Below, piece after piece: positions 19,543-28,241 of a DNA stretch of 64,000 nt. Under the pieces are notes generated by a model. It ran no database searches. It was given only the letters and a program-made list of their open reading frames with translations, and had not been told where the DNA came from. Source of the stretch: Gelidibacter mesophilus DSM 14095. Lineage in GTDB: Bacteria; Bacteroidota; Bacteroidia; Flavobacteriales; Flavobacteriaceae. The stretch is from NCBI RefSeq assembly GCF_000423005.1, contig NZ_AUHD01000009.1, forward strand, positions 62,001 through 126,000, read 5' to 3'. Position numbers and translations under genes: made by a program. How positions within the stretch are numbered: the stretch's first letter is position 1; every line of letters begins with the position of its first letter.

Positions 19543-20373
19543 ATGCAAAAATTATCCATTGAAGATATCATATCAAAAATAGAAGCAGAAGAATTGTTCC
19601 ATGCGGTATCCGAAGATTATTCGTTTACCATAAAAATTGATGACTATGTGCCCTATGTCTGTGCTGCAGTGCACAACGGACATCAATTCCGAAAGGAATT
19701 ATGGGAAAAATGCCTGCATACAGAGTATGAACGGTGGTATGAGGAAGACCCCAAGACAAAGACCATGCTAAAACCCCATCCTATTGTCATTTCAGGTATG
19801 GATTCTAGGTTTGAATATGATTTGAACAGAGATCCCGACAACGCCATTTACGAGGATGCCTGGGGAAAACAACTATGGGAAAATCCTTTGACGGCCGATG
19901 AGAAATCGACCAGTCTCAATAAGCATCAGAATTTTTACAAAGTGGTTTACGCACTTATAAAGACCTTAGAATTGAAGTTTGGATGCTGTGTTGTTTATGA
20001 TTTGCACAGTTATAATTGGAAGCGTTGGGACAGAGAGGTGCCAACTTGGAATTTGGGAACTTCAAACATTGATAACAAACGGTATGAAAATGCTGTGGAG
20101 GCATGGAGAAAGCAGCTATCACAAATTAAGTTGCCAAACGCTATTCCAACCACAGCCAAAGTTAATGATACGTTTCAGGGTAACGGCTATTTTTTAAAAT
20201 TCATTACCTCTAATTTCAATAATACGCTGGTTTTGGCTACTGAGGTTGCTAAGATTTACTGTGATGAGCTAGGTCAGGTAATTTATCCTGAAGTAGTTTC
20301 CGCAATTAGAAAGGGCTTAAAAAAGCAATTGCCGGAACATGCTTCCAATTTCTATAATATTTATTCTAATTAA
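19543..20373 (+). CDS. N-formylglutamate amidohydrolase-like protein
   Basis: 276 residues, soluble, no signal peptide. Motifs of the FGase/Zn-amidohydrolase family include the early VCAAVHNGHQFRKEL (H as possible metal ligand), SGMDSRFEYDLNRDPDNAIYED, and VYDLHSYNW. In histidine breakdown this fold hydrolyses N-formylglutamate; here no hut gene is present and the gene abuts a DUF1704 gene with zero intervening bases, so a role with the neighbours as an amidase on an unknown substrate is more likely. First gene of a three-gene transcript. Confidence 0.82.
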   Translation: MQKLSIEDIISKIEAEELFHAVSEDYSFTIKIDDYVPYVCAAVHNGHQFRKELWEKCLHTEYERWYEEDPKTKTMLKPHPIVISGMDSRFEYDLNRDPDNAIYEDAWGKQLWENPLTADEKSTSLNKHQNFYKVVYALIKTLELKFGCCVVYDLHSYNWKRWDREVPTWNLGTSNIDNKRYENAVEAWRKQLSQIKLPNAIPTTAKVNDTFQGNGYFLKFITSNFNNTLVLATEVAKIYCDELGQVIYPEVVSAIRKGLKKQLPEHASNFYNIYSN

Positions 20374-22212
20374 ATGATTAAAGAACACGACATAGATGCT
20401 GAATTAGTTGAAACTATTTGTAAAGACATTCAGGATAATGTTCCTGTAAATGCCGCTTTGCCAAAAAATGGCCTGTTGCATATAGACAAATTGTTGCCAT
20501 TTATATGTGTTTACAGATACAAAGAACAAGACGTATACTTTTCAAGACTTTTGAAGACACAAGCGTCGTATTTAATTGCAGAAGAAACTATTGAAATTTC
20601 ACATCTTTTGGAAGCCATACGATTGATTACTTCAGAAAAGTTTGATGCTTTTTTGATCTTGGAATTATGGCCCAATAAGCAATCCTTAAAAAGTCAATTC
20701 CAGATTTATGGACCAAAAGAGAAGTCAATGGAAACCATCAATGCGCTCAGCGATGGTTTTAACGAAATAAAGAAAACATTGTCAAAGGTGAGTACCAAAG
20801 TCATTCATACAGAGTTTAGACATCCAAAGCAATTGTCTCCCTTATTGGATGTAAATACCTCTAAAAAGTTGGGTGCCCTAATTATTGGAATCTCAGTGCC
20901 AGCGGTCTATCAGAACACAGAAACCGATGCGCTGTACTCTTTGTTTTTTAGGAAATTCTACACCATATTTTCTGAAACGATAAAAAGAGCAGTATATGAA
21001 TTTATACGAGTGCAAACCACCGATGCGTTTGAAAATTATTTAATGTTAGGCAAAACTCATATAGATGCTGCAACTATCACTTCTGATACCCAAATTGCGG
21101 AAATCAGTGAAAAAATGTCATTTCTATTAAGTGTCACTCCAGTGAATAGCAACGAGGAATGGGATAAGTTCGAGCAAAATGACTTTAAGACTCCCCCAAA
21201 ATTTAAATATCGGTTGATTGCGATAGATCCTGAATTGGAAAAGCGCAAACTTTATAATATTCCGATAGATCTCGTTGAAGATCCTACAATAGCCTTTATC
21301 CTAAGGGGTAAACGTCTTGAAATTGAGAAACAATTGACAATGCTGGAGGAGCGGGGTACTGATAATTTTAAGTTTATCGGACAAAGTCTCTACGGTGTGA
21401 TCAGGGAAGATGTTTTGGAAGCAGCGGAATTAATTTTGAAAACTTATCCCAAGGGAGAAGTCATTCAAAGCTCCAAACGTTTTAACAGTGCGGAATTTGC
21501 AGAGCGTGCCCAACGGGAAATTGATTTTTATGCCCAAAAATTCCCAGATTTAGAGCTCGGAATAGAGGTTAGGGATGATGTTGCCGGCATTATGGTATCA
21601 AAGTCAAAATTGCTGATCAATAATGAAATGGATCTAGACGCAAGTAGGTGTGATGCCTTGATTCAACACGAAATCGGAACCCATATATTGACCTATTGCA
21701 ATGGAAAAAGTCAACCTCTAAAGCAGATGTATGAAGGTTTTGAAGGGTATGATCAGTTACAGGAAGGATTGGCGGTAATTGCTGAATACTTGGTTGGTGG
21801 GTTGACCGTTAATCGGTTGCGACTGCTGGCGGGGCGGATTATTGCTGTACAATCTTTGGTAGAAAATGCCAGCTTTACAGAAACCTTTGAACTGCTGAGA
21901 AGTTCCTATGCTTTTCCTAATCGTGTTGCCTATTATATCAGCATGCGTGTTTACAGAGGTGGAGGGCTCACAAAAGATGCCGTATACTTGGCCGGACTTA
22001 TGGATTTGATGTCCTATTTGGAACAGGGAGGGAGGCTAGAGCCACTTTATACGGGCAAATTCAACACTACCCATATTAAATTGATTGAAGAATTACTTTA
22101 CAGAAATGTTCTGAAGCAACCTATCTTACCAAATTTTTTAGAACGAAATGAGGTAAAGGAACGCTTGAAAAAGTTAAGGAACGGGATGAATATTGTTGAT
22201 CTTGTAAAATAA
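20374..22212 (+). CDS. QEGLA-motif (DUF1704/TIGR02421) putative zinc carboxypeptidase
   Basis: 612 residues. The C-terminal 300 residues carry H432-E433-IGT-H437, an HExxxH zinc site, and the family-naming Q463-E-G-L-A467, whose Glu is a candidate third ligand. The N-terminal 290 residues are a family-specific region without a recognised motif. The TIGR name speaks of flavohemoglobin expression modulation, but no flavohemoglobin gene is near. Eukaryotic DUF1704 relatives (MATCAP, KIAA0895L) are tubulin carboxypeptidases, so a peptide C-terminal hydrolase is a reasonable inference. The gene starts directly after the stop of the preceding one, and an ATP-grasp gene follows after 11 bases. Cytoplasmic. 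Confidence 0.85.
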   Translation: MIKEHDIDAELVETICKDIQDNVPVNAALPKNGLLHIDKLLPFICVYRYKEQDVYFSRLLKTQASYLIAEETIEISHLLEAIRLITSEKFDAFLILELWPNKQSLKSQFQIYGPKEKSMETINALSDGFNEIKKTLSKVSTKVIHTEFRHPKQLSPLLDVNTSKKLGALIIGISVPAVYQNTETDALYSLFFRKFYTIFSETIKRAVYEFIRVQTTDAFENYLMLGKTHIDAATITSDTQIAEISEKMSFLLSVTPVNSNEEWDKFEQNDFKTPPKFKYRLIAIDPELEKRKLYNIPIDLVEDPTIAFILRGKRLEIEKQLTMLEERGTDNFKFIGQSLYGVIREDVLEAAELILKTYPKGEVIQSSKRFNSAEFAERAQREIDFYAQKFPDLELGIEVRDDVAGIMVSKSKLLINNEMDLDASRCDALIQHEIGTHILTYCNGKSQPLKQMYEGFEGYDQLQEGLAVIAEYLVGGLTVNRLRLLAGRIIAVQSLVENASFTETFELLRSSYAFPNRVAYYISMRVYRGGGLTKDAVYLAGLMDLMSYLEQGGRLEPLYTGKFNTTHIKLIEELLYRNVLKQPILPNFLERNEVKERLKKLRNGMNIVDLVK

Positions 22213-22223
22213 AATCAATAAAA

Positions 22224-23264
22224 ATGAAAATAGGATTTATAATAAATGACCACGCCACGGAAAAATGGAATTATACAACCCCAGCGTTAGGTTTTTCGGC
22301 CTATAAGAGAGGGCATGAAGTTTTTTTTATTGGTGTGGGAGAGCTCTCTTATGCCTCAAAAGGACATCTTAACGTAAGATGTAAAACTATAAAAGATAGA
22401 GTCTTTAAAGGAGAGGAAACCTACTTTAAGGCGGTTCAAAAAGAAGAATTTGTTAATTTATCTTCTAATGATTTAGATGTGTTGTTCTTGCGGAACAATC
22501 CTGCTGATGAAATTAACGAGCGTGATTGGGCTTATAATGCGGCTTTTATATTTGGAGAAATAGCCATGCGTAACGGTGTTATTGTACTCAACCACCCCAG
22601 TAGTTTGGCTGGTGCTGTCAATAAAATGTACTTTCAGCATTTTCCAGAAATTCTACGTCCAAAAACAATTATTACCAGAGATCACAATGAGATAAAGGAA
22701 TTTTTCAAGGAACAAAAACAAAAAATGATTCTCAAGCCTTTACAAGGATCTGGCGGTACCAATGTGTTTATGATGGATAAGAAAAATGAACACAATCTCT
22801 CTCAAACTATTGATGCTATTTGTCGAGATGGATTCGTGATTGCCCAAGAGTACCTCACAGAGGCCACTGGAGGTGATACGCGTTTGTTTTTAATGAATGG
22901 TGTGCCTTTACAGGTAAATGGTCAATATGCGCTCATGCAACGTGTCAATGCATCCGGTGATATTAGAAGCAATATTCATGCTGGGGGTAAACCTGAAAAA
23001 GTGAAAATGACCGATCAGATTATGGAACTTGCAGATATTGTTAGACCCAAACTTGTCCAAGACGGCATGTTTTTGGTGGGAATCGACATTGTAGGCTCCA
23101 AGTTGATGGAGATTAATGTTTTCAGTCCAGGTGGATTGAATGTGATGGGCCAAATGTACGAAGCTGATTTTGCGACACCTGTAATTGAAGCGATTGAACG
23201 AAAAGTCTATTATAAGAGCATGTATAACGATTATCTGTATAATAGCCGATTGGCAACCTTGTAG
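22224..23264 (+). CDS. ATP-grasp ligase, glutathione-synthetase-like, of the QEGLA cluster
   Basis: 346 residues. The ATP-grasp features are clear: the glycine-rich loop KPLQGSGGTNVFMM, the DTRLFLMNG strand and the Mg-binding tail GIDIVGSKLMEINVFSPGG. This closely resembles GshB. The organism encodes bshA, a marker of bacillithiol use, and no gshA is seen here, so this enzyme more probably joins a carboxylate and an amine on another small molecule or peptide. Third gene of the cluster. Fold assignment is firm, product is unknown. Confidence 0.85.
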   Translation: MKIGFIINDHATEKWNYTTPALGFSAYKRGHEVFFIGVGELSYASKGHLNVRCKTIKDRVFKGEETYFKAVQKEEFVNLSSNDLDVLFLRNNPADEINERDWAYNAAFIFGEIAMRNGVIVLNHPSSLAGAVNKMYFQHFPEILRPKTIITRDHNEIKEFFKEQKQKMILKPLQGSGGTNVFMMDKKNEHNLSQTIDAICRDGFVIAQEYLTEATGGDTRLFLMNGVPLQVNGQYALMQRVNASGDIRSNIHAGGKPEKVKMTDQIMELADIVRPKLVQDGMFLVGIDIVGSKLMEINVFSPGGLNVMGQMYEADFATPVIEAIERKVYYKSMYNDYLYNSRLATL

Positions 23265-23624
23265 AATTCAGAGGGCATACAGAATTATCTTGAGGTAAAT
23301 TAGTTTCGAAATTTGAAATTTGAAGGGTTGAACCTATGCGTTTTTTATTTTCCTAAATTCAAGTTTCAATGTGTAATGAATTCCTTTTGTTGAGAGTTAC
23401 CATTAGCAGATGAATTTGACACGTTTGATTGTTTAATCAAATATTTAATGACTTATAACGATTATTTTATTTGATCATGAGTTAAAGTTTTAGATTTACA
23501 GTATCAAATTAATGTGCTATTAATCAAACTATTATTCCCTCAATAATAGTTGAAAATTTAAAATTACCGTTGTTTAAAGCAGCTGCTGAAGATTAAAAAA
23601 AGTCCTCGATCGAGGACTTTTTTT
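23265..23624. other. AT-rich intergenic region
   Basis: About 360 bases without a supportable gene, between the QEGLA cluster and a convergent gene. Its only recognisable structure is the strong bidirectional terminator at 23595-23626. Confidence 0.6.
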
Positions 23625-23626
23625 TT
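23595..23626. terminator. Strong bidirectional terminator
   Basis: An 18-base perfect palindrome (AGTCCTC-GATC-GAGGACT) flanked by a run of A on the left and eight or more T on the right. It serves the QEGLA cluster on the plus strand and the DCC gene on the minus strand, whose stop codon overlaps its T run. Confidence 0.88.
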
Positions 23627-24041
23627 ATAAAAACTTTGACTTTAATTCCTTTGTGGGGATCATGCATTCTTCTTTCTTGCCGTACCATTGGTATCTGTTC
23701 TTGGCAATATAATCATACACCCAATTCCTGATAAATGCTGGGACAATTAGAAAAATGGCCAGGACATTTCTAGGAAAACCTAATTTTGAGGCAATTTTTA
23801 AGGCCGCTGTTGATTTATAGGAAATCCCATTTTGAGGCGAATAGAGCAAGATTGAATCAGTTTTTGTGGTGTCAATGGTGAACTTTTCAAGGACAGCCTG
23901 ACCAATCTCACTTTGTAATGCGGTATAACGAAATACATCATTCTTATCATGTTTAATGACATATTGGACTGACGCATCACAAAGGTTGCACACCCCATCA
24001 AATAGAATTAGTTTCTTGTTTTTTTCTAAATTTATGGACAT
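23625..24041 (-). CDS. DCC1-like thiol-disulfide oxidoreductase (DUF393)
   Basis: 138 residues. Near the N-terminus is the family signature DGVCNLCDASVQYV with the C18-x2-C21 redox pair in a thioredoxin-like fold. This is the YuxK/DCC family, of unknown substrate. No signal peptide, so cytoplasmic. The gene lies 54 bases behind the mutS2-like gene on the same strand and may share its transcript. Full length. Confidence 0.87.
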   Translation of the reverse strand: MSINLEKNKKLILFDGVCNLCDASVQYVIKHDKNDVFRYTALQSEIGQAVLEKFTIDTTKTDSILLYSPQNGISYKSTAALKIASKLGFPRNVLAIFLIVPAFIRNWVYDYIAKNRYQWYGKKEECMIPTKELKSKFL

Positions 24042-24095
24042 GCTATTTTATCTTTTAAACTATTATACTGAAACCGATAACCGATGGCTGCCAAC

Positions 24096-26258
24096 TCATT
24101 TAACCGCTTCTACCAGTTCCAGCTGTTCCACGCTTACATTTGTCGTAAACATACCGTAGTTCACTACAGCCTTGTTTTTTTCAAGTTTATCAATGCTTCC
24201 AACGGCGCGTCCATCTTGTAATCTTACTCGATCACCAATTTTGAAAATGCGCGTTGGTTTTGGTGCAGCCTCCACTTTTTTCTTGGCTGCTTTCTTTTTC
24301 TGCCGAATGACTTCAACTGTCTTTTCAGCTTCCTCTATGACATGTTGCTCCTTCGCTTTCTGAACTTTTTTAACTTTAGCCGATACTTTTTTTCGTTTGG
24401 AATTTTCAATTTGAACCACTTTGAACAATTCCGCCATAAGTTCACGTTTTTGATTGTTATTAAAATACCGTTCAGAAAGGTCATTCATTTTCTGACCCAA
24501 ATAAATCAAACGTTGGTTGCTGTCATAAAGCTCTTGATAATTTTCAAGCTTTTTTTGAATTTTCTGATTGGTTTCTTCAAGTTTCTCTGCTTCACTTAAT
24601 TTCTTTTGTTCATTGACTTTAAGCGATCGCTCGGTTTTTTCAAGTTTAGAGCGTTCTTTTTGAAGTTTTGCTATGGTAGCATCAAATCTTACCTTGCCGC
24701 GTTCTATCTTCTTTTTTGCCCGATTGACCAAGCTAAATGGAATGCCATTCTTTTGGGCGACTTCAAACGTAAAAGAACTACCGGCTTGGCCCAGTGCTAG
24801 TTTAAACATGGGTTCCAGACTTTTCTCATCAAACATCATATTGGCATTTTGCATATAAGGCAATTCATTGGCCAAAAGCTTGAGATTGGAGTAGTGGGTA
24901 GTTATAATGCCGTAAGCCTCTCTATGGTAAAATTCCTCCAAGAAGGTTTCAGCCAAAGCACCTCCCAATTCAGGATCACTTCCTGTTCCAAATTCATCAA
25001 TTAAAAAAAGGGTGTTCTTGTTGCATTTCTTTAAGAAATAATTCATTTGTTTTAAGCGGTAACTATAGGTGCTCAAATGGTTTTCAATGGATTGGTTGTC
25101 GCCTATGTCTGTTAAAATCCGATCAAAAAGACAAACTTTACTGCGTTCATGGACCGGAATTAAAAGTCCGCTTTGCAACATCACCTGCAACAAACCGACT
25201 GTTTTTAAAGTGATGCTTTTTCCACCGGCGTTTGGACCGGAAATAACAATAACTCTATTGTCAGGACGTAATTCAATGGATTGTGGAAAAGTTTTTACAT
25301 TTTTCTTTTGATTGGCAATATAAAGTAGCGGATGAATGGCATCTCTTAAAATATAATCTCTATTTTCAGTGATTTCAGGTAAAATGGCGTTAATGGATTG
25401 TGCGTATTTAGCTTTCGCATAAGTAACGTCAAGCGAAGTTAAAAATTCTTGATAATTCTTTAATAAACCGCGAAATGGCCTTGTAAAATTGGTGAGCTGC
25501 TTAAGTATTTTTGTAACTTCTTCTGTTTCCTCAAATACCAAATTGCTAAGCTCTCGAGTGTATCTAAAAGTTGCTTCTGGTTCAATATAAACAATACTTC
25601 CTGTTTTGCTTCCACCCAAAATAGCACCTTTTACCTTGCGTCTGTACATGGCTTTGACTGCTAGCACACGCTTGTTTTCTACTACAGACTCCCTAATATC
25701 ATCCAAATAATCCAAAGTGCTGTAAGAGTTTAAGGCCGATACAAAACTCTGGTTGATCTTTCCTCTTATTATATTGATATCCTGTCTAAGCCTAAATAAT
25801 TCCTGTGAAGCATTGTCTTTAACATCCCCAAAACGGTCAATAACAGCATCTATTTCATTGATCACTTCAGTGTTGATGGGAATGGCAGAAGAAAATTCAA
25901 AGAGGTTAGGGTAGTATTCCTTAAATTTCTTTAAGAAACCAATAATTTCATTACTTGAAATAGAAATGGCTTTAATTTTTTTAAAGCTTCCTGTTTCCAA
26001 GTATGAGTTTTCTATTTTGAGCAGTTGAAGCTCTTTGGTAATGGGTTCAAACCCATGATTTGGAATGCGGTTGTCATTTTCAAAAGAGGCCAAAAAGTCA
26101 TTGGTAAGCTGCAAGGCGTTTTGTAGGTCTTCCTTTTTTGAATAGGGAGCGGTCAACAATGCCTTTTCGGTACCTAAATGCGTGATGCAGTAGGTTGCCA
26201 TTTGACTTAAAACCGTATGAAATTCAATGTCCTTAAGCGTTTTTTCGTTAATGTGCAT
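24096..26258 (-). CDS. MutS2-like ATPase without Smr domain
   Basis: 720 residues. The N-terminal half has the clamp and lever helices of MutS family proteins; near residues 340-350 is the Walker A loop SGPNAGGKS, and near 415 the Walker B with LIDEFGTGSDP. A long basic coiled coil (about 515-640) follows. The C-terminus is a KOW/SH3-like strand region (IFKIGDRVRLQDG...). The Smr nuclease domain that ends canonical MutS2 is absent. MutS2 acts on branched DNA or on collided ribosomes in other bacteria; without Smr a nuclease role is doubtful. Start ATG at 26258 is the first plausible one. Divergent from ung. Confidence 0.87.
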   Translation of the reverse strand: MHINEKTLKDIEFHTVLSQMATYCITHLGTEKALLTAPYSKKEDLQNALQLTNDFLASFENDNRIPNHGFEPITKELQLLKIENSYLETGSFKKIKAISISSNEIIGFLKKFKEYYPNLFEFSSAIPINTEVINEIDAVIDRFGDVKDNASQELFRLRQDINIIRGKINQSFVSALNSYSTLDYLDDIRESVVENKRVLAVKAMYRRKVKGAILGGSKTGSIVYIEPEATFRYTRELSNLVFEETEEVTKILKQLTNFTRPFRGLLKNYQEFLTSLDVTYAKAKYAQSINAILPEITENRDYILRDAIHPLLYIANQKKNVKTFPQSIELRPDNRVIVISGPNAGGKSITLKTVGLLQVMLQSGLLIPVHERSKVCLFDRILTDIGDNQSIENHLSTYSYRLKQMNYFLKKCNKNTLFLIDEFGTGSDPELGGALAETFLEEFYHREAYGIITTHYSNLKLLANELPYMQNANMMFDEKSLEPMFKLALGQAGSSFTFEVAQKNGIPFSLVNRAKKKIERGKVRFDATIAKLQKERSKLEKTERSLKVNEQKKLSEAEKLEETNQKIQKKLENYQELYDSNQRLIYLGQKMNDLSERYFNNNQKRELMAELFKVVQIENSKRKKVSAKVKKVQKAKEQHVIEEAEKTVEVIRQKKKAAKKKVEAAPKPTRIFKIGDRVRLQDGRAVGSIDKLEKNKAVVNYGMFTTNVSVEQLELVEAVK

Positions 26259-26371
26259 TCCGTGTTTTAGATATTTTTATTGACATCAAATTTAAGGAAA
26301 TTTAAAGTTTTGAGAGTTATATTTTAACAGATACAAAAATCAACTTATTTTTATATAAACGAAACGCAATC

Positions 26372-27037
26372 ATGGAGGTTCATATACACCCAAGTTGGAA
26401 AAAGCAACTGCAACCAGAATTTGAAAAGGCATATTTTAAGGATTTAATGGCTTTTGTGGACCAGGAGTATGAAAAACATACCTGTTATCCAAAGAAAGAG
26501 GACATTTTCAATGCTTTTAATTGGTGTCCATTTGATCAAGTAAAGGTCGTTATTATAGGTCAAGATCCCTATCACGGTGCAGGTCAAGCCAATGGTTTGT
26601 GTTTTTCAGTAAATGATGGGATTGCGCATCCGCCATCCCTAAGAAATATTTTTAAAGAGTTGGGCGATAATGTAGCCAAACCCTATCCAAATTCAGGAAA
26701 CTTAGAATCTTGGGCTAAGCAAGGTGTTTTGATGTTAAATGCCACGTTAACAGTTCGTCAAGGAATGGCCGGGAGCCATCAAAAAAAAGGATGGGAAACT
26801 TTTACGAATTGCGTCATACAAACAGTAAGTAATCAAAAAACGAATGTTGTTTTCTTGCTTTGGGGAAGTTTTGCCAAACAAAAGTCAAAGCTTATAGACG
26901 CTTCAAAACATTCGATTATTGAATCAGGGCATCCGTCGCCTTTAAGTGCAAATAGAGGATATTGGTTTGGAAACAAATGTTTTAGTAAGACTAACTTCCT
27001 GTTTGAGCAAGCTGGTGTGCCTCCAATTGATTGGTAA
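26372..27037 (+). CDS. ung: Uracil-DNA glycosylase
   Basis: 221 residues, family 1 UDG. The water-activating motif GQDPYHG is present with D65, followed by the GLCFSV strand. The HPSPLSANRG motif with catalytic H187 is intact. It removes uracil from DNA to begin base excision repair in the cytoplasm. Full length for the bacterial family (about 220-230). It is divergent from the MutS2-like gene with a 113-base gap. The 254 bases after its stop hold no convincing gene: a 74-codon open frame there begins inside ung and is low-complexity. Confidence 0.95.
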   Translation: MEVHIHPSWKKQLQPEFEKAYFKDLMAFVDQEYEKHTCYPKKEDIFNAFNWCPFDQVKVVIIGQDPYHGAGQANGLCFSVNDGIAHPPSLRNIFKELGDNVAKPYPNSGNLESWAKQGVLMLNATLTVRQGMAGSHQKKGWETFTNCVIQTVSNQKTNVVFLLWGSFAKQKSKLIDASKHSIIESGHPSPLSANRGYWFGNKCFSKTNFLFEQAGVPPIDW

Positions 27038-27291
27038 TTATAGTAGGAATTCTTTTAATTGGTTGTGCCTTAACCGCCGATTTTTGCTTTGTTTTATTGC
27101 AGCTAAATGCAAGTAGGAGAAAATTTAAAACCACTAACGAAGTAATAACTAAAGTAATTATCGTGATCATAATTGTTAATTTATGTCAGAAAACTGTGAC
27201 GATTTGGATTTGCGAAAGTAACAATTTTTTCGATAAAGTTAACCTTAAAAGGTAAAAAACTTAGTTAAAAGGTAAAATCGATAGAAATATT

Positions 27292-28179
27292 TCAAATATT
27301 TTTTACAATATCACGATATGGTCTTTGTTCTGAAAGAATGTCTAGCTTAATTAATTTTTGCTGGACTCTTTTCACGGTAGCTTCGTCTAAATTAGATTGT
27401 GACCATTCCGTTAAAGTAAGCCATTCTTGAACATCTTCGAGTTTTAATTCATAGCGGTTCGAAATCATTCTATCAATACTCGGTATTTCCTTAAAATCAA
27501 TGGTGGTATTATTGATAATCTCTAGGATAATTTTAACGATGGACTCATTTGCTTTCAAAAGCTCATTTCGTACGGCAATAACAAAACACGGCCATGGCGT
27601 AGGGCAATTTGCAATTCGTCTGAAAACGCCAGAATCTACTATGGGTTTGGTCATAAACTTTTCCCACATAAAATAATCAGCATCGCCATTGCTCAGTGCT
27701 TTAACGGCACCTTCCAAATCTTGTATGACTTCAAATTTTAGATCTGTATCTAAATTCCAGCCATTATTTTCGGCGTTGATATACGCCATGAGGTGTGAGC
27801 CTGAACCATATCTGCTAATGGCACAACGTTTACCTCTTAAGTCTTCAACAGATTTTAAATCAGAATCTGCCGCTACATGAATTCCCCAAATAAGGGGTGT
27901 TTCTACAAAAATCTGAACAATTTTACTTGGATTTCCTTCTGCAATATCCTTAACAATGCCTTCGGTAAGAATCACGGCCATGTCTATGTCTCCAGCTCTC
28001 AGGGCTTCGCTCATGGCACCAGTACCACCAGGATAGTCTTCCCAACGCAGGTTGATATTCTCCTCTTTATATTCTCCATTTTTGAGCGTTAAATACCACG
28101 CAAGATTAAAATGTTCCGGTACACCACCAATTTTCACTGTCGTCATTGAAGATCTCATTTTTAAATTCTGAAAGCCCAA
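27292..28179 (-). CDS. NMT1/SsuA-like substrate-binding-fold protein without signal peptide
   Basis: 295 residues; an internal ATG at 28158 (giving MRSSMTTVKIGG...) is a plausible true start. The fold is a type II periplasmic binding protein: MTTVKIGGVPEHFNLAWY, then GTGAMSEALRAGDIDMAVIL, then SVEDLRGKRCAISRYGSGSH, as in aliphatic sulfonate or pyrimidine-precursor binding proteins. There is no signal peptide or lipobox and no ABC permease or ATPase beside it. It therefore is probably a cytoplasmic ligand-binding or enzymatic relative. The ligand is unknown. Confidence 0.75.
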   Translation of the reverse strand: MGFQNLKMRSSMTTVKIGGVPEHFNLAWYLTLKNGEYKEENINLRWEDYPGGTGAMSEALRAGDIDMAVILTEGIVKDIAEGNPSKIVQIFVETPLIWGIHVAADSDLKSVEDLRGKRCAISRYGSGSHLMAYINAENNGWNLDTDLKFEVIQDLEGAVKALSNGDADYFMWEKFMTKPIVDSGVFRRIANCPTPWPCFVIAVRNELLKANESIVKIILEIINNTTIDFKEIPSIDRMISNRYELKLEDVQEWLTLTEWSQSNLDEATVKRVQQKLIKLDILSEQRPYRDIVKNI

Positions 28180-28241
28180 TGGAAGTTGGGAAGAATTTGT
28201 TATTTTCTAGTTTTGTTTTTAAAATCCTAGCACATTTAAAA

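Noticed and set aside
22224-23264. Glutathione synthetase (gshB) call for the ATP-grasp gene
   Set aside because: Fold fits, but bshA suggests bacillithiol, no gshA is seen and the tight linkage to DUF1704 and FGase points to another product.
27031-27255. 74-codon open frame after ung
   Set aside because: It starts with TTG inside the ung coding end, is low-complexity Ile/Val/Lys-rich and has no family features; chance open frame in AT-rich DNA.
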